Below, piece after piece: positions 51,526-60,846 of a stretch of DNA of 64,000 nucleotides (within the stretch, counting starts at the first letter, position 1; each line of letters begins with the position of its first letter). The DNA is from Bacteroidia bacterium. GTDB taxonomy: Bacteria; Bacteroidota; Bacteroidia; Bacteroidales; Paludibacteraceae. The notes under the pieces were generated by a model, which was given only the letters and a program-made list of their open reading frames with translations, was not told the origin of the DNA and did not search any database. Both the position numbers and the translations under genes were made by a program. The stretch is from the NCBI GenBank assembly GCA_009929375.1, contig SAAO01000008.1, positions 50,882 through 114,881 of the forward strand, written 5' to 3'.

Positions 51526-51752
51526 AATCACCACCCGAAGCCTGGTTGTAAAACATGTTTATTTATAATAATTTAAGTTAGACCAATAGAATGGAATAAT
51601 TGCCGGTTTGCAGTAGTAATAAATTGTTGTTCTTTGTGGTAATTGTTTCAAAAAAAATCTGTGATAAATCTCTGTAAATTAGAATGATTACAAAATAGGC
51701 TCAATTTCATGAAATGCTGTCTTCGGACTGATTTAAAATGAAATAAAAAATA

Positions 51753-51760
51753 TAATTTTG
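51753..51760 (+). promoter_or_regulatory. -7 box of the DUF2271 gene
   Basis: TAATTTTG in AT-rich leader sequence. The ATG at 51868 is about 108 bases downstream. The -33 box is not clear. Confidence 0.35.
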
Positions 51761-51867
51761 CGTTTTGTTTTTGCTTGACAGACCTGATTGTTACTTCTTA
51801 CAATTAAGTGATCAGTTTCTGTTTTGATTTTTATCAGAAAAATTATTTACAATTAAACTAATGAATC

Positions 51868-52392
51868 ATGGTTTTTAGAAAAATCTTTTTTGCACTTTTA
51901 GTGGCGTTTACATTTACTGCATGTACCACCAATGATCCTATCATCGACAATCAGGTGAAGACGGATGGTGCTCTTACGGTACAACTTACCACAAGTACCT
52001 ATAATGGTGAATATTCGCCCGAGCATGTGCTGGCTATATGGATTGAGAGTAATAACGGAACTTTTGTAAAGTCGCTGAAGGTGGGAGCTGCAGAACGAAA
52101 AAAATATCTGACCAACTGGCTTGGTTCAACAAGTTCGGGAAATACAACCGATGCCGTTACAAGCGCCACATTGAGAAATCACGTGACTCACAACCTCAAC
52201 TGGGATGGAACCGATGTGAAAGGTGCTGTGGTTGGTGATGGATCATATAAATTGTGTGTTGAATTTACCGAAGATGACAGAACCGGTAAATATACTACTT
52301 TTGCATTTACAAAGGGAGTTGAAAAAGATCAGCAAACTCCTTCAGCAGTTTCAGGTGTATCGAACGTACAGATTACCTGGACTCCTCAGTAG
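51868..52392 (+). CDS. DUF2271-family lipoprotein
   Basis: A 174-residue lipoprotein (signal MVFRKIFFALLVAFTFTACT, Cys 19). The mature part fits DUF2271: LTVQLTTSTYNGEYSPEHVL, AIWIESNNGTFVKSL, a Trp-containing middle (LTNWLGS) and GDGSYKLCVEFTEDDRTGKY, about 130 residues. In other bacteria this family sits near PepSY and FMN-linked redox genes, but its role is unknown. It is not tightly linked to the redox operon, since the CDF gene lies between. Confidence 0.8.
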   Translation: MVFRKIFFALLVAFTFTACTTNDPIIDNQVKTDGALTVQLTTSTYNGEYSPEHVLAIWIESNNGTFVKSLKVGAAERKKYLTNWLGSTSSGNTTDAVTSATLRNHVTHNLNWDGTDVKGAVVGDGSYKLCVEFTEDDRTGKYTTFAFTKGVEKDQQTPSAVSGVSNVQITWTPQ

Positions 52393-52493
52393 TAAATTAG
52401 AAGTACACTTTCGTATTGTATATTGTTGAATGCATATATGCCCTGGATAGTTGTAGTTGACTGCCAGGGTATATTTTTAATTTAAATACATCA

Positions 52494-53483
52494 ATGGAAC
52501 AGGCATCTGAAACAGTCAATATCAAATTTAAGGTTCAGCGGGTTATTGCAATCCTGTCGTTTCTGATTTTTATCGGAAAATTAATTGCATATTTTCTGAC
52601 AAATTCGGTTGGTATTCTGACAGATGCGCTTGAAAGTACAGTGAATGTGGTTACGGGGTTCATCACATTGTATGCTGTGTATGTTTCAATGAAACCCAAA
52701 GATGATGATCACCCTTTCGGGCACGGGAAAGCTGAATTTTTATCCGCCTCTGTTGAAGGATTTCTGATTATTATTGCCGGATTACTGATTATATTTGAGG
52801 CAATTAAACGCCTTTTTATCCCTGCCGAAGTTTCACAACTGGATATCGGGATTGTGATTGTGGCAGTGGCAGGTTTGCTGAATTATCTGATTGGCTGGTA
52901 TAGCATAAGACTTGGCAAAAAAAACAATTCAATTGCTTTGATATCAGGTGGAAAACATCTTCAGTCCGATACTTATTCTTCAATAGGTTTGGTAATTGGC
53001 CTTATTTTGCTGTATTACACAAAATTAGCATGGCTCGATAGCTTGATTGCCCTGATATTCGGAACTATCATTGTAGTGACAGGTGTGAAAATTCTCAGAG
53101 AAACCACTTCACATTTGATGGATGAGGCTGATTTTAAATTAATAGAGAAGTTTGCTGATGTGATTGAGAAGAATAAATCTGACGAATGGATTGATATACA
53201 TAATTTTAAGTTGGTAAAATACGGAGATATACTTCATGTGAATTGTGATTTGGTTTTGCCATGGAATATGAGTCTCTCGGATGCGCATGAAGAAGGGGAA
53301 CGATTAACGAAAATGGTTACAACCGCTTTCCCTGAAGATATAATCTTTCATTTACACATTGATGAATGTTCGCAGAAATATTGCAGAAGCTGTAAAAAGC
53401 AGGATTGCGAAGCCCGAAAAGATACCTTTGATACCGAACTGAAATTTGATATGAATAAATTTACAAAAGAGGTAGTTGAATAA
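52494..53483 (+). CDS. Cation diffusion facilitator (CDF) transporter
   Basis: A 329-residue CDF-family metal/proton antiporter with six membrane segments. Metal-site motifs are LTDALESTVNVVTGF (Asp and Asn), DDHPFGHGKAEFLSA and KHLQSDTYSSIG. The C-terminal cytoplasmic domain ends in a Cys cluster HIDECSQKYCRSCKKQDCEA (CX4CX2CX4C pattern), which may bind metal and modulate transport. It exports zinc, manganese or iron. It sits 99 bases before the ccsBA gene, perhaps by chance, although heme maturation and iron handling are linked. Confidence 0.88.
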   Translation: MEQASETVNIKFKVQRVIAILSFLIFIGKLIAYFLTNSVGILTDALESTVNVVTGFITLYAVYVSMKPKDDDHPFGHGKAEFLSASVEGFLIIIAGLLIIFEAIKRLFIPAEVSQLDIGIVIVAVAGLLNYLIGWYSIRLGKKNNSIALISGGKHLQSDTYSSIGLVIGLILLYYTKLAWLDSLIALIFGTIIVVTGVKILRETTSHLMDEADFKLIEKFADVIEKNKSDEWIDIHNFKLVKYGDILHVNCDLVLPWNMSLSDAHEEGERLTKMVTTAFPEDIIFHLHIDECSQKYCRSCKKQDCEARKDTFDTELKFDMNKFTKEVVE

Positions 53484-53582
53484 ATACGGTTGATTTTGGA
53501 TTGTATAAATGCTTTTTTATTTCTGAAAGACAGATTGTTGAATTTAAAATTGAGATAGAACCGGATTCGTAAATAGTTTTAC

Positions 53583-56500
53583 ATGAAAAAATTAAAGAAT
53601 ATCCTCTTTTCGATGGCAAGTAGCGTAATACTGATGACTGTTTTTGCAGTATCTATAGCTTATGCTACATTTGTTGAAAACCGACAGGGAACTGATGTGG
53701 CCCGTGAAATGATTTATAATGCCATTTGGTTCGAAGTGCTGCTTGTATTACTTGTTGTCAATCTGGCTGGCAGTGTGCTGCGTTACGATATTGTAAACAA
53801 GCGAAAATTCAGTGTTTTTCTTTTTCATATTGCATTTGTCATTATACTTTTGGGTGCAGGAATAACGCGTTATTTCGGCTCCGAAGGAATTATGCACATC
53901 CGCGAAGGAGCTACAACGAACGAAATCAGTTCGGATAAAACTGCATTGACCATAACCGCGACCTACAAAGGACTAACTGAAGAAAAAGTGACTGAGATTT
54001 ACGGGGGAAACAATCCTGTTGAAGATTTCAGTGAGGAAATAAAGATTGATGACAAAAAGATTCGCATTGAAGGCGAACTTTTCCTTCCGAATTCAGTGGA
54101 AACCATTGTCCCTGACCAGAATGGTAAACCGGCTCTTTCGATTTACGTGATGAATGCCGACAACAAAACTGCTGATTTTGTGCTCCCCTTGTCGCGAAAT
54201 AATAGTTTTGAGGGAACAACTTTTGCTTTTGAAGATTCATTGGTTAAATCGGATATCAGCTTTTTCAGAAAGGATGATGCGTTGTATTTCAAATCGACAA
54301 AGCATCTCGTGAAAATGGGCATGATGGAGCAAAACGAGGAGATGATGCTGCCCGGAGAGGTTTATCCTGCCGAACTTAAAACAATCTACAAAACAGAAAA
54401 TGTAATTTTTGTGGTCAGGGCATTTCTTCCCAAAGCACGTATAAATCTGACCCGTGTAACGCCCGAAACTGATGCAAACGGAGTTATGAACGAAGGCAGC
54501 GATGCGCTTGTGTTCAGTGTTGACGATGGAAACAGCAAAGAAAGAGTGAACCTGCTTGTTGCAGAAAATGGTCTTTCGCTGCCAGTCACAACTACAATTG
54601 GTGATGTTCAGATTACTCTTTCGTATGGAATGCTTAGCTATAAACTTCCGTTTAGCATTACCTTGCGCGATTTCCAGCTCGAACGTTATCCGGGTTCTAA
54701 CAGTCCGTCATCGTATGCCAGCGAAATCACTGTCAACGACCCTGAAAAGGTTGACGGACAGCCATTTCGTATCTATATGAATAATATTCTGAAATACAAA
54801 GGATACCGCTTCTTTCAGTCATCCTACGATCAGGACGAACAGGGGACTGTGCTTTCGGTCAGCAACGATTACTGGGGAACACTTGTAACCTACATCGGAT
54901 ATTTTCTGCTAATGTTTGGAATGTTACTCACACTTTTCAATAAAAACAGCAGATTTCGTACGGTGCTCAGGCTGAGCAGTGAACTTCAAAACAGCAAAAA
55001 ACGGAAACAAAAATTCAAATCTGCTAAAATTATTGCGCTTTTATTATTCAGTTCCTTCGGCACGTCAGTTTTTGCTGCCGGTTTTTCAAAAGCCGACCAC
55101 ATTACATCGCTCAATAGTTTGCTTATTCAGGACGGAGCTCAGGGACGCATAGAGCCATTTAATACATATGCATCGGATGTATTCCGGAAAATAAGTAAAA
55201 AAACAACTTATTCGGGAATGTCGCCCACAGAAGTAATTCTGCAAATGATTGCTGACCCCGGAACATGGCAAAACGAAGCTATTATAAAAGTAGGGAATGA
55301 CGATCTGGCTGAAGAACTGGGAGCTATTGATGGTTATGTGTCGTTCAATCAGCTGTTTGATTACGAAAATGGTGGAACGTACCGTTTGTCGGGCAAAGTG
55401 GACGAAGTGTATCAGAAAAGTCAGACTTCGCGCAACAAGTACGACAAGGAATTACTGAATGTGGATGAACGTGTGAATATCTGTTATGAGATTTTTAATG
55501 CTAAAATGTTGAATATTTTTCCGTTGCCCAACGATACCAGTGGGAAGTGGAAATCGGTGGATTTGGCTGAGGAAACTTCGCACGAAAGTTGTCCGCATCA
55601 GCAAAACGGAAATCAGCCAATGCCTCCTGCCGGCATGGGTGGTATGAGTCAGGAGCAGATAAATGCCCTTATGGGAAAAATCAATGAAGGACAAAATTCA
55701 GCGGAAGTTGATGAGACAAGAAAAATGTTCGAAAACTATTTGCTGGCTGTAAACGATGCAATGGCAAACGGAAACTGGCAAATGGCCGAACAAAATCTGC
55801 AGGTTATCAAAGACTATCAGCTTGTAAATGGAGGGAGTCATATTCCTGATAAATCAAGAGTTGATCTTGAGATTGTGTACAATAATCTGAACCTGTTTTC
55901 GAAACTGGCGATATTTTACATTATTGTGGGTATGTTGCTGCTTACGCTCCATTTGATTGATATTTTCAAACAGAAAGCAAAGCCGTTTAAATTTCTGAAG
56001 TATTCCATTTATCCGTTTATTCTTCTATTTGCAATTTACACGCTTGGTCTGGCGGCACGCTGGTATATTTCAGGACATGCGCCCTGGAGTAACGGCTACG
56101 AAACCATGATTTTTGTAGGATGGGCTGCGGCGCTTTCAGGACTTGTTTTTGCACGTCGTTCGGCGCTGACACTTTCGGTAACAGGTGTACTTTCGGCTAT
56201 TGCTCTTTTTGTGGCCGGAATGAGTTGGATGAATCCTGAAATTACGAATTTGGTACCGGTACTAAAGTCGTACTGGCTTATTATTCACGTGGCCATTATC
56301 ACTTCGAGTTACGGATTCCTTGCCATGGGTGCTTTGTTGGGACTTTTGAATCTGATATTAATGATTGCTGAAACCAAACGCAACAGAGTCGCACTAAAAG
56401 TCAGCATGCAGGAAATCAGCTATATTATTGAATTGTCGTTGATGATAGGTTTGTTGCTACTTACAGTTGGTTGCTTCATAGGAGGCGTTTGGGCAAACGA

Positions 56501-56813
56501 ATCGTGGGGGCGTTACTGGGGCTGGGATCCGAAAGAAACCTGGGCTTTGGTAAGTATTCTGGTTTATTCGGTAATTCTGCATTTGCGCAATGTGCCCGCA
56601 CTAAATAATCAGTTTGTGCTAAGCGGTATGGCTTTGGTCGGTTTCAGCAGTATTATCATGACTTTTTTCGGTGTTAACTATTATCTGTCGGGAATGCATT
56701 CGTATGGTCAGGGTACACCGCCTCAAATACCATCGGTGCTTTATGTGGTCGCGATTTTGCTTGCGGTAGTGATTTACGCAGCCTACAAAAAGCAGAAAAA
56801 AAACAAATCGTGA
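53583..56813 (+). CDS. ccsBA: Fused cytochrome c synthase CcsBA (system II)
   Basis: A 1076-residue heme-attachment enzyme with ResB/CcsB and CcsA halves joined. Membrane segments near 10-31, 47-69 and 75-99 open the ResB half, with another near 430-455 (YWGTLVTYIGYFLLMFGMLL) and 482-500. A long periplasmic insert follows, containing a Met/Gln/Pro-rich stretch near residues 670-685 (QPMPPAGMGGMSQEQINALM). The CcsA half begins near 770 and holds the WWD heme motif (WGRYWGWDPKETWALVS, residues about 975-991) and the His segments LIIHVAIITSSYG and VILHLRNV. The enzyme exports heme and links it to CXXCH motifs. It sits just before genes with 33 CXXCH motifs. Confidence 0.92.
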   Translation: MKKLKNILFSMASSVILMTVFAVSIAYATFVENRQGTDVAREMIYNAIWFEVLLVLLVVNLAGSVLRYDIVNKRKFSVFLFHIAFVIILLGAGITRYFGSEGIMHIREGATTNEISSDKTALTITATYKGLTEEKVTEIYGGNNPVEDFSEEIKIDDKKIRIEGELFLPNSVETIVPDQNGKPALSIYVMNADNKTADFVLPLSRNNSFEGTTFAFEDSLVKSDISFFRKDDALYFKSTKHLVKMGMMEQNEEMMLPGEVYPAELKTIYKTENVIFVVRAFLPKARINLTRVTPETDANGVMNEGSDALVFSVDDGNSKERVNLLVAENGLSLPVTTTIGDVQITLSYGMLSYKLPFSITLRDFQLERYPGSNSPSSYASEITVNDPEKVDGQPFRIYMNNILKYKGYRFFQSSYDQDEQGTVLSVSNDYWGTLVTYIGYFLLMFGMLLTLFNKNSRFRTVLRLSSELQNSKKRKQKFKSAKIIALLLFSSFGTSVFAAGFSKADHITSLNSLLIQDGAQGRIEPFNTYASDVFRKISKKTTYSGMSPTEVILQMIADPGTWQNEAIIKVGNDDLAEELGAIDGYVSFNQLFDYENGGTYRLSGKVDEVYQKSQTSRNKYDKELLNVDERVNICYEIFNAKMLNIFPLPNDTSGKWKSVDLAEETSHESCPHQQNGNQPMPPAGMGGMSQEQINALMGKINEGQNSAEVDETRKMFENYLLAVNDAMANGNWQMAEQNLQVIKDYQLVNGGSHIPDKSRVDLEIVYNNLNLFSKLAIFYIIVGMLLLTLHLIDIFKQKAKPFKFLKYSIYPFILLFAIYTLGLAARWYISGHAPWSNGYETMIFVGWAAALSGLVFARRSALTLSVTGVLSAIALFVAGMSWMNPEITNLVPVLKSYWLIIHVAIITSSYGFLAMGALLGLLNLILMIAETKRNRVALKVSMQEISYIIELSLMIGLLLLTVGCFIGGVWANESWGRYWGWDPKETWALVSILVYSVILHLRNVPALNNQFVLSGMALVGFSSIIMTFFGVNYYLSGMHSYGQGTPPQIPSVLYVVAILLAVVIYAAYKKQKKNKS

Positions 56814-57051
56814 TTCCTGTACTGAAAACTCTTTGTTCTGAATTGTAACTGGTTGATATGTTGTGTTTAATGAGTTTTGAAAAGTGCTGAGTTTTGATTT
56901 TGTTATCCGGATTAATTATAAATTAGATGCACGATTCTGCCCGCAAGGTTGAATTGAGAGTAAATGAATTAAATTTGGAACAAAAACAGATAAAGAAATT
57001 GTCATTTGCTCACATAAAAAATCGTTTTTTTTAGATATTCAGCGTTCTCTT

Positions 57052-57831
57052 ATGTCGAAAGTTTTGCATGTGGTTGTGGTTTCTTTTTATGTGCTGACTG
57101 TGTTGGCTGCAATTGTTGTGCTGGCTCAGATCGGAAATTCGTATTACAGTTTACCACTGGAAGAACGCTGTTTTCATCCTGCCTACGAAATGCTTAAACC
57201 TTCAGGTTGGTTGGGTCATGGGCTGGGCGTTATCGGAACTGCGCTTATTCTGACAGGCCTTTTCGGATATATGGGGCGTAAAAGGCTGAAGATAATGTCA
57301 GGATTGGGATTGCTGAAACACTGGCTCGAATGGCATATATTTTTCTGTACACTGGGAACTGTGTTGGTCGTTTTTCATACATCGTTTAAGTTCGGAGGAC
57401 TTATTTCTGTTGGATTCTGGTCGTTAGTGGGAGTGTGGCTGAGTGGTCTGGCCGGACGATATATTTATTTGCAGATACCACGTACCCGGGAAGGTCGGGT
57501 GATGAGTCTTCACGAAATGGAGCATCTGCAAACAACCCTCGAAACAGAACTTTTGCTAAAATACAATGTAAAACTGTTGGATGTAAAAGCCTTTAATCTG
57601 TTTGAACTGAAACGCAATATTCCGGAACTTTCGATAGCTGAAGCGATTAAAATACGTCACATTACGCAACAACAGAAAGTTCTGAATTTCAGAATACGAC
57701 ATCTCGACCGGATGAAGAGACTGATGAATTACTGGCATTTCGTGCATTTGCCTTTTGCGCTGATTGTGCTCATTATTATGGCAATACATGTTGCTGTAGC
57801 TGTGTTTTTCGGATTTACGTGGATATTTTGA
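57052..57831 (+). CDS. Cytochrome b-like integral membrane protein
   Basis: A 259-residue protein with five predicted membrane segments (about 5-27, 53-72, 93-109, 117-139 and 234-256). Seven His lie in or at membrane segments (H56 in WLGHGLG, H90 and H95 in LLKHWLEWHIFF, H109 in VVFHTSF, H229 and H232 in YWHFVHLPF, H246 in IMAIHVAVA), in a pattern that could hold two b hemes and pass electrons across the inner membrane. It resembles ferric-reductase or cytochrome b561 types only loosely. It leads a five-gene operon: the Fe-S/FAD gene starts 3 bases after its stop. Assignment is moderate. Confidence 0.65.
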   Translation: MSKVLHVVVVSFYVLTVLAAIVVLAQIGNSYYSLPLEERCFHPAYEMLKPSGWLGHGLGVIGTALILTGLFGYMGRKRLKIMSGLGLLKHWLEWHIFFCTLGTVLVVFHTSFKFGGLISVGFWSLVGVWLSGLAGRYIYLQIPRTREGRVMSLHEMEHLQTTLETELLLKYNVKLLDVKAFNLFELKRNIPELSIAEAIKIRHITQQQKVLNFRIRHLDRMKRLMNYWHFVHLPFALIVLIIMAIHVAVAVFFGFTWIF

Positions 57832-57834
57832 TAT

Positions 57835-59166
57835 ATGGAAGTGTTAATTGAACAGGTTCTGATTTACGGTTCGGTGGCGTTGATTATTGTTGGCATACTT
57901 GCGTTGTATGTTTTTAAACAAAAGAAGGCTACCAGAGAAGTAACTGAAAAAATTGCTATTGCGCAGGAAGAAGGACTATACGAACCGGTGTCCTTGTATC
58001 CTGTGATTGATCCCAACCGTTGCATTGGGAGCGGAGCCTGTATCAGGTCGTGTCCCGAACACGATATTCTGGGACTGAAAAATGGCAAAGCGACCATCAT
58101 CAATGCTTCTCAATGTATCGGACACGGAGCCTGCTTTCGTGCTTGTCCGGTAGAAGCTATTTCACTTTGGATAGGGACCGAAAAGCGGGGTGTGGAGCTT
58201 CCGCAACTTTCGCCGACCTTCGAAACCAGTGTGAAGGGTATTTATATTGCAGGAGAACTGGGCGGAATGGGATTGATAAAAAATGCTGTGGAACAGGGCC
58301 GTCAGGCGACCGAAAATATTGCAAAGACAATTCAGAAAAACACTCAAACCGATTACGATTTGATTATTGTGGGAGCAGGGCCGGCAGGAATTTCAGCTAC
58401 TCTTACAGCCAAAAAGGCCGGTCTCAGAGCGCTCACTCTCGAACAGGATACTTTGGGCGGAACTGTGTATACTTATCCGCGTTCCAAAATTATAATGACG
58501 CATCCGATGGATTTGCCCCTGTATGGTAAAGTAAAACTCTACGAAACAAGCAAGGATGAGTTGCTGGATTTGTGGAATAAAGTGCTCACGGATAATCATC
58601 TGAAGATTAAAGAAAAGTCTAAAGTAGAGGAAATCAGACAAGTGAATGGATTTTTCGAGGTTTATACTTCAGGAAATGAGAAGTTCTGCACGCAGACAGT
58701 TTTGCTGGCACTCGGACGAAGAGGTTCGCCACGTAAACTGGACATTGAGGGAGAACTAAGTGAAAAGGTTGCTTACAGACTTATAGAACCCGAAAGAATC
58801 AAAAATAAAAAGGTACTGATTGTGGGAGGTGGCGATTCGGCTGTGGAGGCGGCTCTTATGCTGGCAAACGACAATAAAGTGATTTTATCATATCGTGGTG
58901 ATAAGTTTGTTCGGCTTAAAACAAAAAACAATCAGCTCATAACCAATGCTGTGCAATTGGGATTACTTGAGGTGAAATTCGGTACAAATCCTGTTTCGAT
59001 TCAGGAAAAGAAAGTTATTCTTTCCGATGCTGATTCACCTGCAACGGAAGAAATTGAAAATGACCTTGTCTACATTTTTGCCGGAGGCGAATTGCCGACC
59101 GGATTTTTAAAGAAAACAGGCATTGATCTGAGAACATTTCATGGTGAAGCCATGCTGAAACATTAA
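57835..59166 (+). CDS. Membrane-anchored ferredoxin/FAD/NAD(P)H oxidoreductase
   Basis: A 443-residue protein. One N-terminal membrane segment (about 8-26). Two ferredoxin-type motifs: CIGSGACIRSCPEHD (C63, C69, C73) and CIGHGACFRACPVEA (C94, C100, C104), each with the second of the four usual Cys replaced, by Ser66 and His97. Then a region FETSVKGIYIAGELGGMGLI, a FAD-binding Rossmann fold (IIVGAGPAGISATLTAKKAG, G180-A-G-P-A-G185), an NAD(P)-binding loop (VLIVGGGDSAVEAAL near 327-341) and a C-terminal thioredoxin-reductase-like part (YIFAGGELPTGF). It would take electrons from NAD(P)H through FAD and the clusters into the membrane protein before it. Confidence 0.85.
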   Translation: MEVLIEQVLIYGSVALIIVGILALYVFKQKKATREVTEKIAIAQEEGLYEPVSLYPVIDPNRCIGSGACIRSCPEHDILGLKNGKATIINASQCIGHGACFRACPVEAISLWIGTEKRGVELPQLSPTFETSVKGIYIAGELGGMGLIKNAVEQGRQATENIAKTIQKNTQTDYDLIIVGAGPAGISATLTAKKAGLRALTLEQDTLGGTVYTYPRSKIIMTHPMDLPLYGKVKLYETSKDELLDLWNKVLTDNHLKIKEKSKVEEIRQVNGFFEVYTSGNEKFCTQTVLLALGRRGSPRKLDIEGELSEKVAYRLIEPERIKNKKVLIVGGGDSAVEAALMLANDNKVILSYRGDKFVRLKTKNNQLITNAVQLGLLEVKFGTNPVSIQEKKVILSDADSPATEEIENDLVYIFAGGELPTGFLKKTGIDLRTFHGEAMLKH

Positions 59167-59199
59167 CGCTGATTATTATTATCTGACAGAGAACACTAA

Positions 59200-60810
59200 A
59201 TGCATTCGATGAAACGGTACAGAATATATATTACGCTGGTTATTCTTATTTTCTCAGGAAAATTTGCATACTCACAAATATCGCCCGGCGACCTGAGCGA
59301 AGCACATGCCCATCTCGAAGGTCTGAGTAACTGTACGCAGTGTCATACGGTAGGCGAAAAAGTAACCCGCGAAAAATGTCTGGATTGTCATAAAGAAATT
59401 AAAAGCAATATTCTTGCTAAAAAAGGATATCATGCTTCGAGTGAGGTAAACGGGAAAAATTGTGCAAGCTGTCACAACGAGCATCACGGACGTAAGTTTA
59501 AACTGATTCGCTTCAACAAGAAAACATTTAATCATAATAAAACCGGATTTGTGCTGAAGGGTCAGCATGCACGCGAGGATTGTAGTGCCTGCCACAATGC
59601 AGAGCATATCAGACAACCCAAAACACAACGAAAGACCGGTGAGTCGTATATTGGTTTGAGTCAGAACTGTACTTCCTGTCATCACGATTATCATCAGGGA
59701 AAATTGTCGGCACGCTGCAATGATTGTCACAGCTTCGAGAACTGGGAAAATGCGAAAACTTACGATCACAGTAAAACCAGATTTCCTCTGAAAGGCCGAC
59801 ATTTGTCGGTTAAATGTGTCGATTGTCACAAAACCGAAATGATTAACGGAAAGGAAACGCAGAATTTTAAAGGATTAAAGTTTGCGAATTGCAATGCCTG
59901 TCATGAGGATGAACACCACAACCGTTTTGGCCAGAATTGTAAACAATGCCATTCGGAAGAATCATTTCACCGGATTAAAGGACTCGATACTTTCGATCAC
60001 GACAAAACGGATTATAAACTGATTGGCAAACACAAACTCGTAGATTGTAAGGAATGTCACAAAGGAGCTATGACGGCTCCGCTAAAACACAATCGCTGTA
60101 CCGATTGCCACGACGACGAGCACGACGGGCAGTTTGCAGTGAACGGAGTGACACCGGATTGTAACGAATGTCACAGCAATTACGGATTCGAGCCCAGCGA
60201 ATTTACTGTGGAAAGGCACAATAAAACCAAATTCAAACTTGATGGGGCGCATGTGGCTACTTCCTGCAACGAATGTCATAAAAAAGATGGAGCCGCCAAA
60301 TGGCAATTCCGTAAGATAGGTACAAAATGTGTGGACTGCCATAAAAATGAGCACAAGGGTTTTATTGACGAGAAATATTATCCGGGCGAAGATTGTGAAG
60401 TATGTCATACCACTTCATCGTGGAAGAAAATAAATTTCGATCATCAGAAAACCGGCTTTAAACTTGAAGGAGCACACAGCAAAGAACTTTGTGGCGCATG
60501 TCATTACCGACCCGATGAAAAAGGTGTTCGTACACAAAAATTCTCAGCGCTTACCAACAATTGCTCTCAATGTCATAAGGATTCGCACTACGGACAGTTT
60601 GAAACCGGAGGCGTTACCGATTGTACAAAGTGTCATGGCTTTAGTAACTGGGAGGATTCGAAATTCGATCATAATAATTCCCGGTTTAAACTGGATGGTC
60701 AACATGTAAATGTGAAGTGCGACGAATGTCATAAGCCCGTTGAAGGTGCTGATAAGAAACACATTCAGTATAAATTTAAAAGTATTGAGTGCTCCGAATG
60801 TCATTCCTGA
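59200..60810 (+). CDS. Periplasmic 20-heme cytochrome c
   Basis: A 536-residue exported protein (signal ending KFAYSQ; ATG 59209 is an alternative start) with 20 CXXCH motifs by count (C45, C60, C88, C128, C157, C173, C206, C231, C247, C283, C300, C321, C356, C377, C399, C431, C455, C475, C507, C531). Six repeats of about 75 residues are visible, each with a FxHxKTxFxLxGxH pattern before a heme motif (near residues 110, 188, 265, 338, 413 and 489). The His residues in these patterns are likely distal heme ligands. It resembles cytochrome c3/c7-type chains built by repeat duplication, and would act as a periplasmic electron wire. No lipobox. Confidence 0.92.
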   Translation: MHSMKRYRIYITLVILIFSGKFAYSQISPGDLSEAHAHLEGLSNCTQCHTVGEKVTREKCLDCHKEIKSNILAKKGYHASSEVNGKNCASCHNEHHGRKFKLIRFNKKTFNHNKTGFVLKGQHAREDCSACHNAEHIRQPKTQRKTGESYIGLSQNCTSCHHDYHQGKLSARCNDCHSFENWENAKTYDHSKTRFPLKGRHLSVKCVDCHKTEMINGKETQNFKGLKFANCNACHEDEHHNRFGQNCKQCHSEESFHRIKGLDTFDHDKTDYKLIGKHKLVDCKECHKGAMTAPLKHNRCTDCHDDEHDGQFAVNGVTPDCNECHSNYGFEPSEFTVERHNKTKFKLDGAHVATSCNECHKKDGAAKWQFRKIGTKCVDCHKNEHKGFIDEKYYPGEDCEVCHTTSSWKKINFDHQKTGFKLEGAHSKELCGACHYRPDEKGVRTQKFSALTNNCSQCHKDSHYGQFETGGVTDCTKCHGFSNWEDSKFDHNNSRFKLDGQHVNVKCDECHKPVEGADKKHIQYKFKSIECSECHS

Positions 60811-60846
60811 TTTTCCGGTATTAAATTGCGTTGATAAAAGAAAAGT

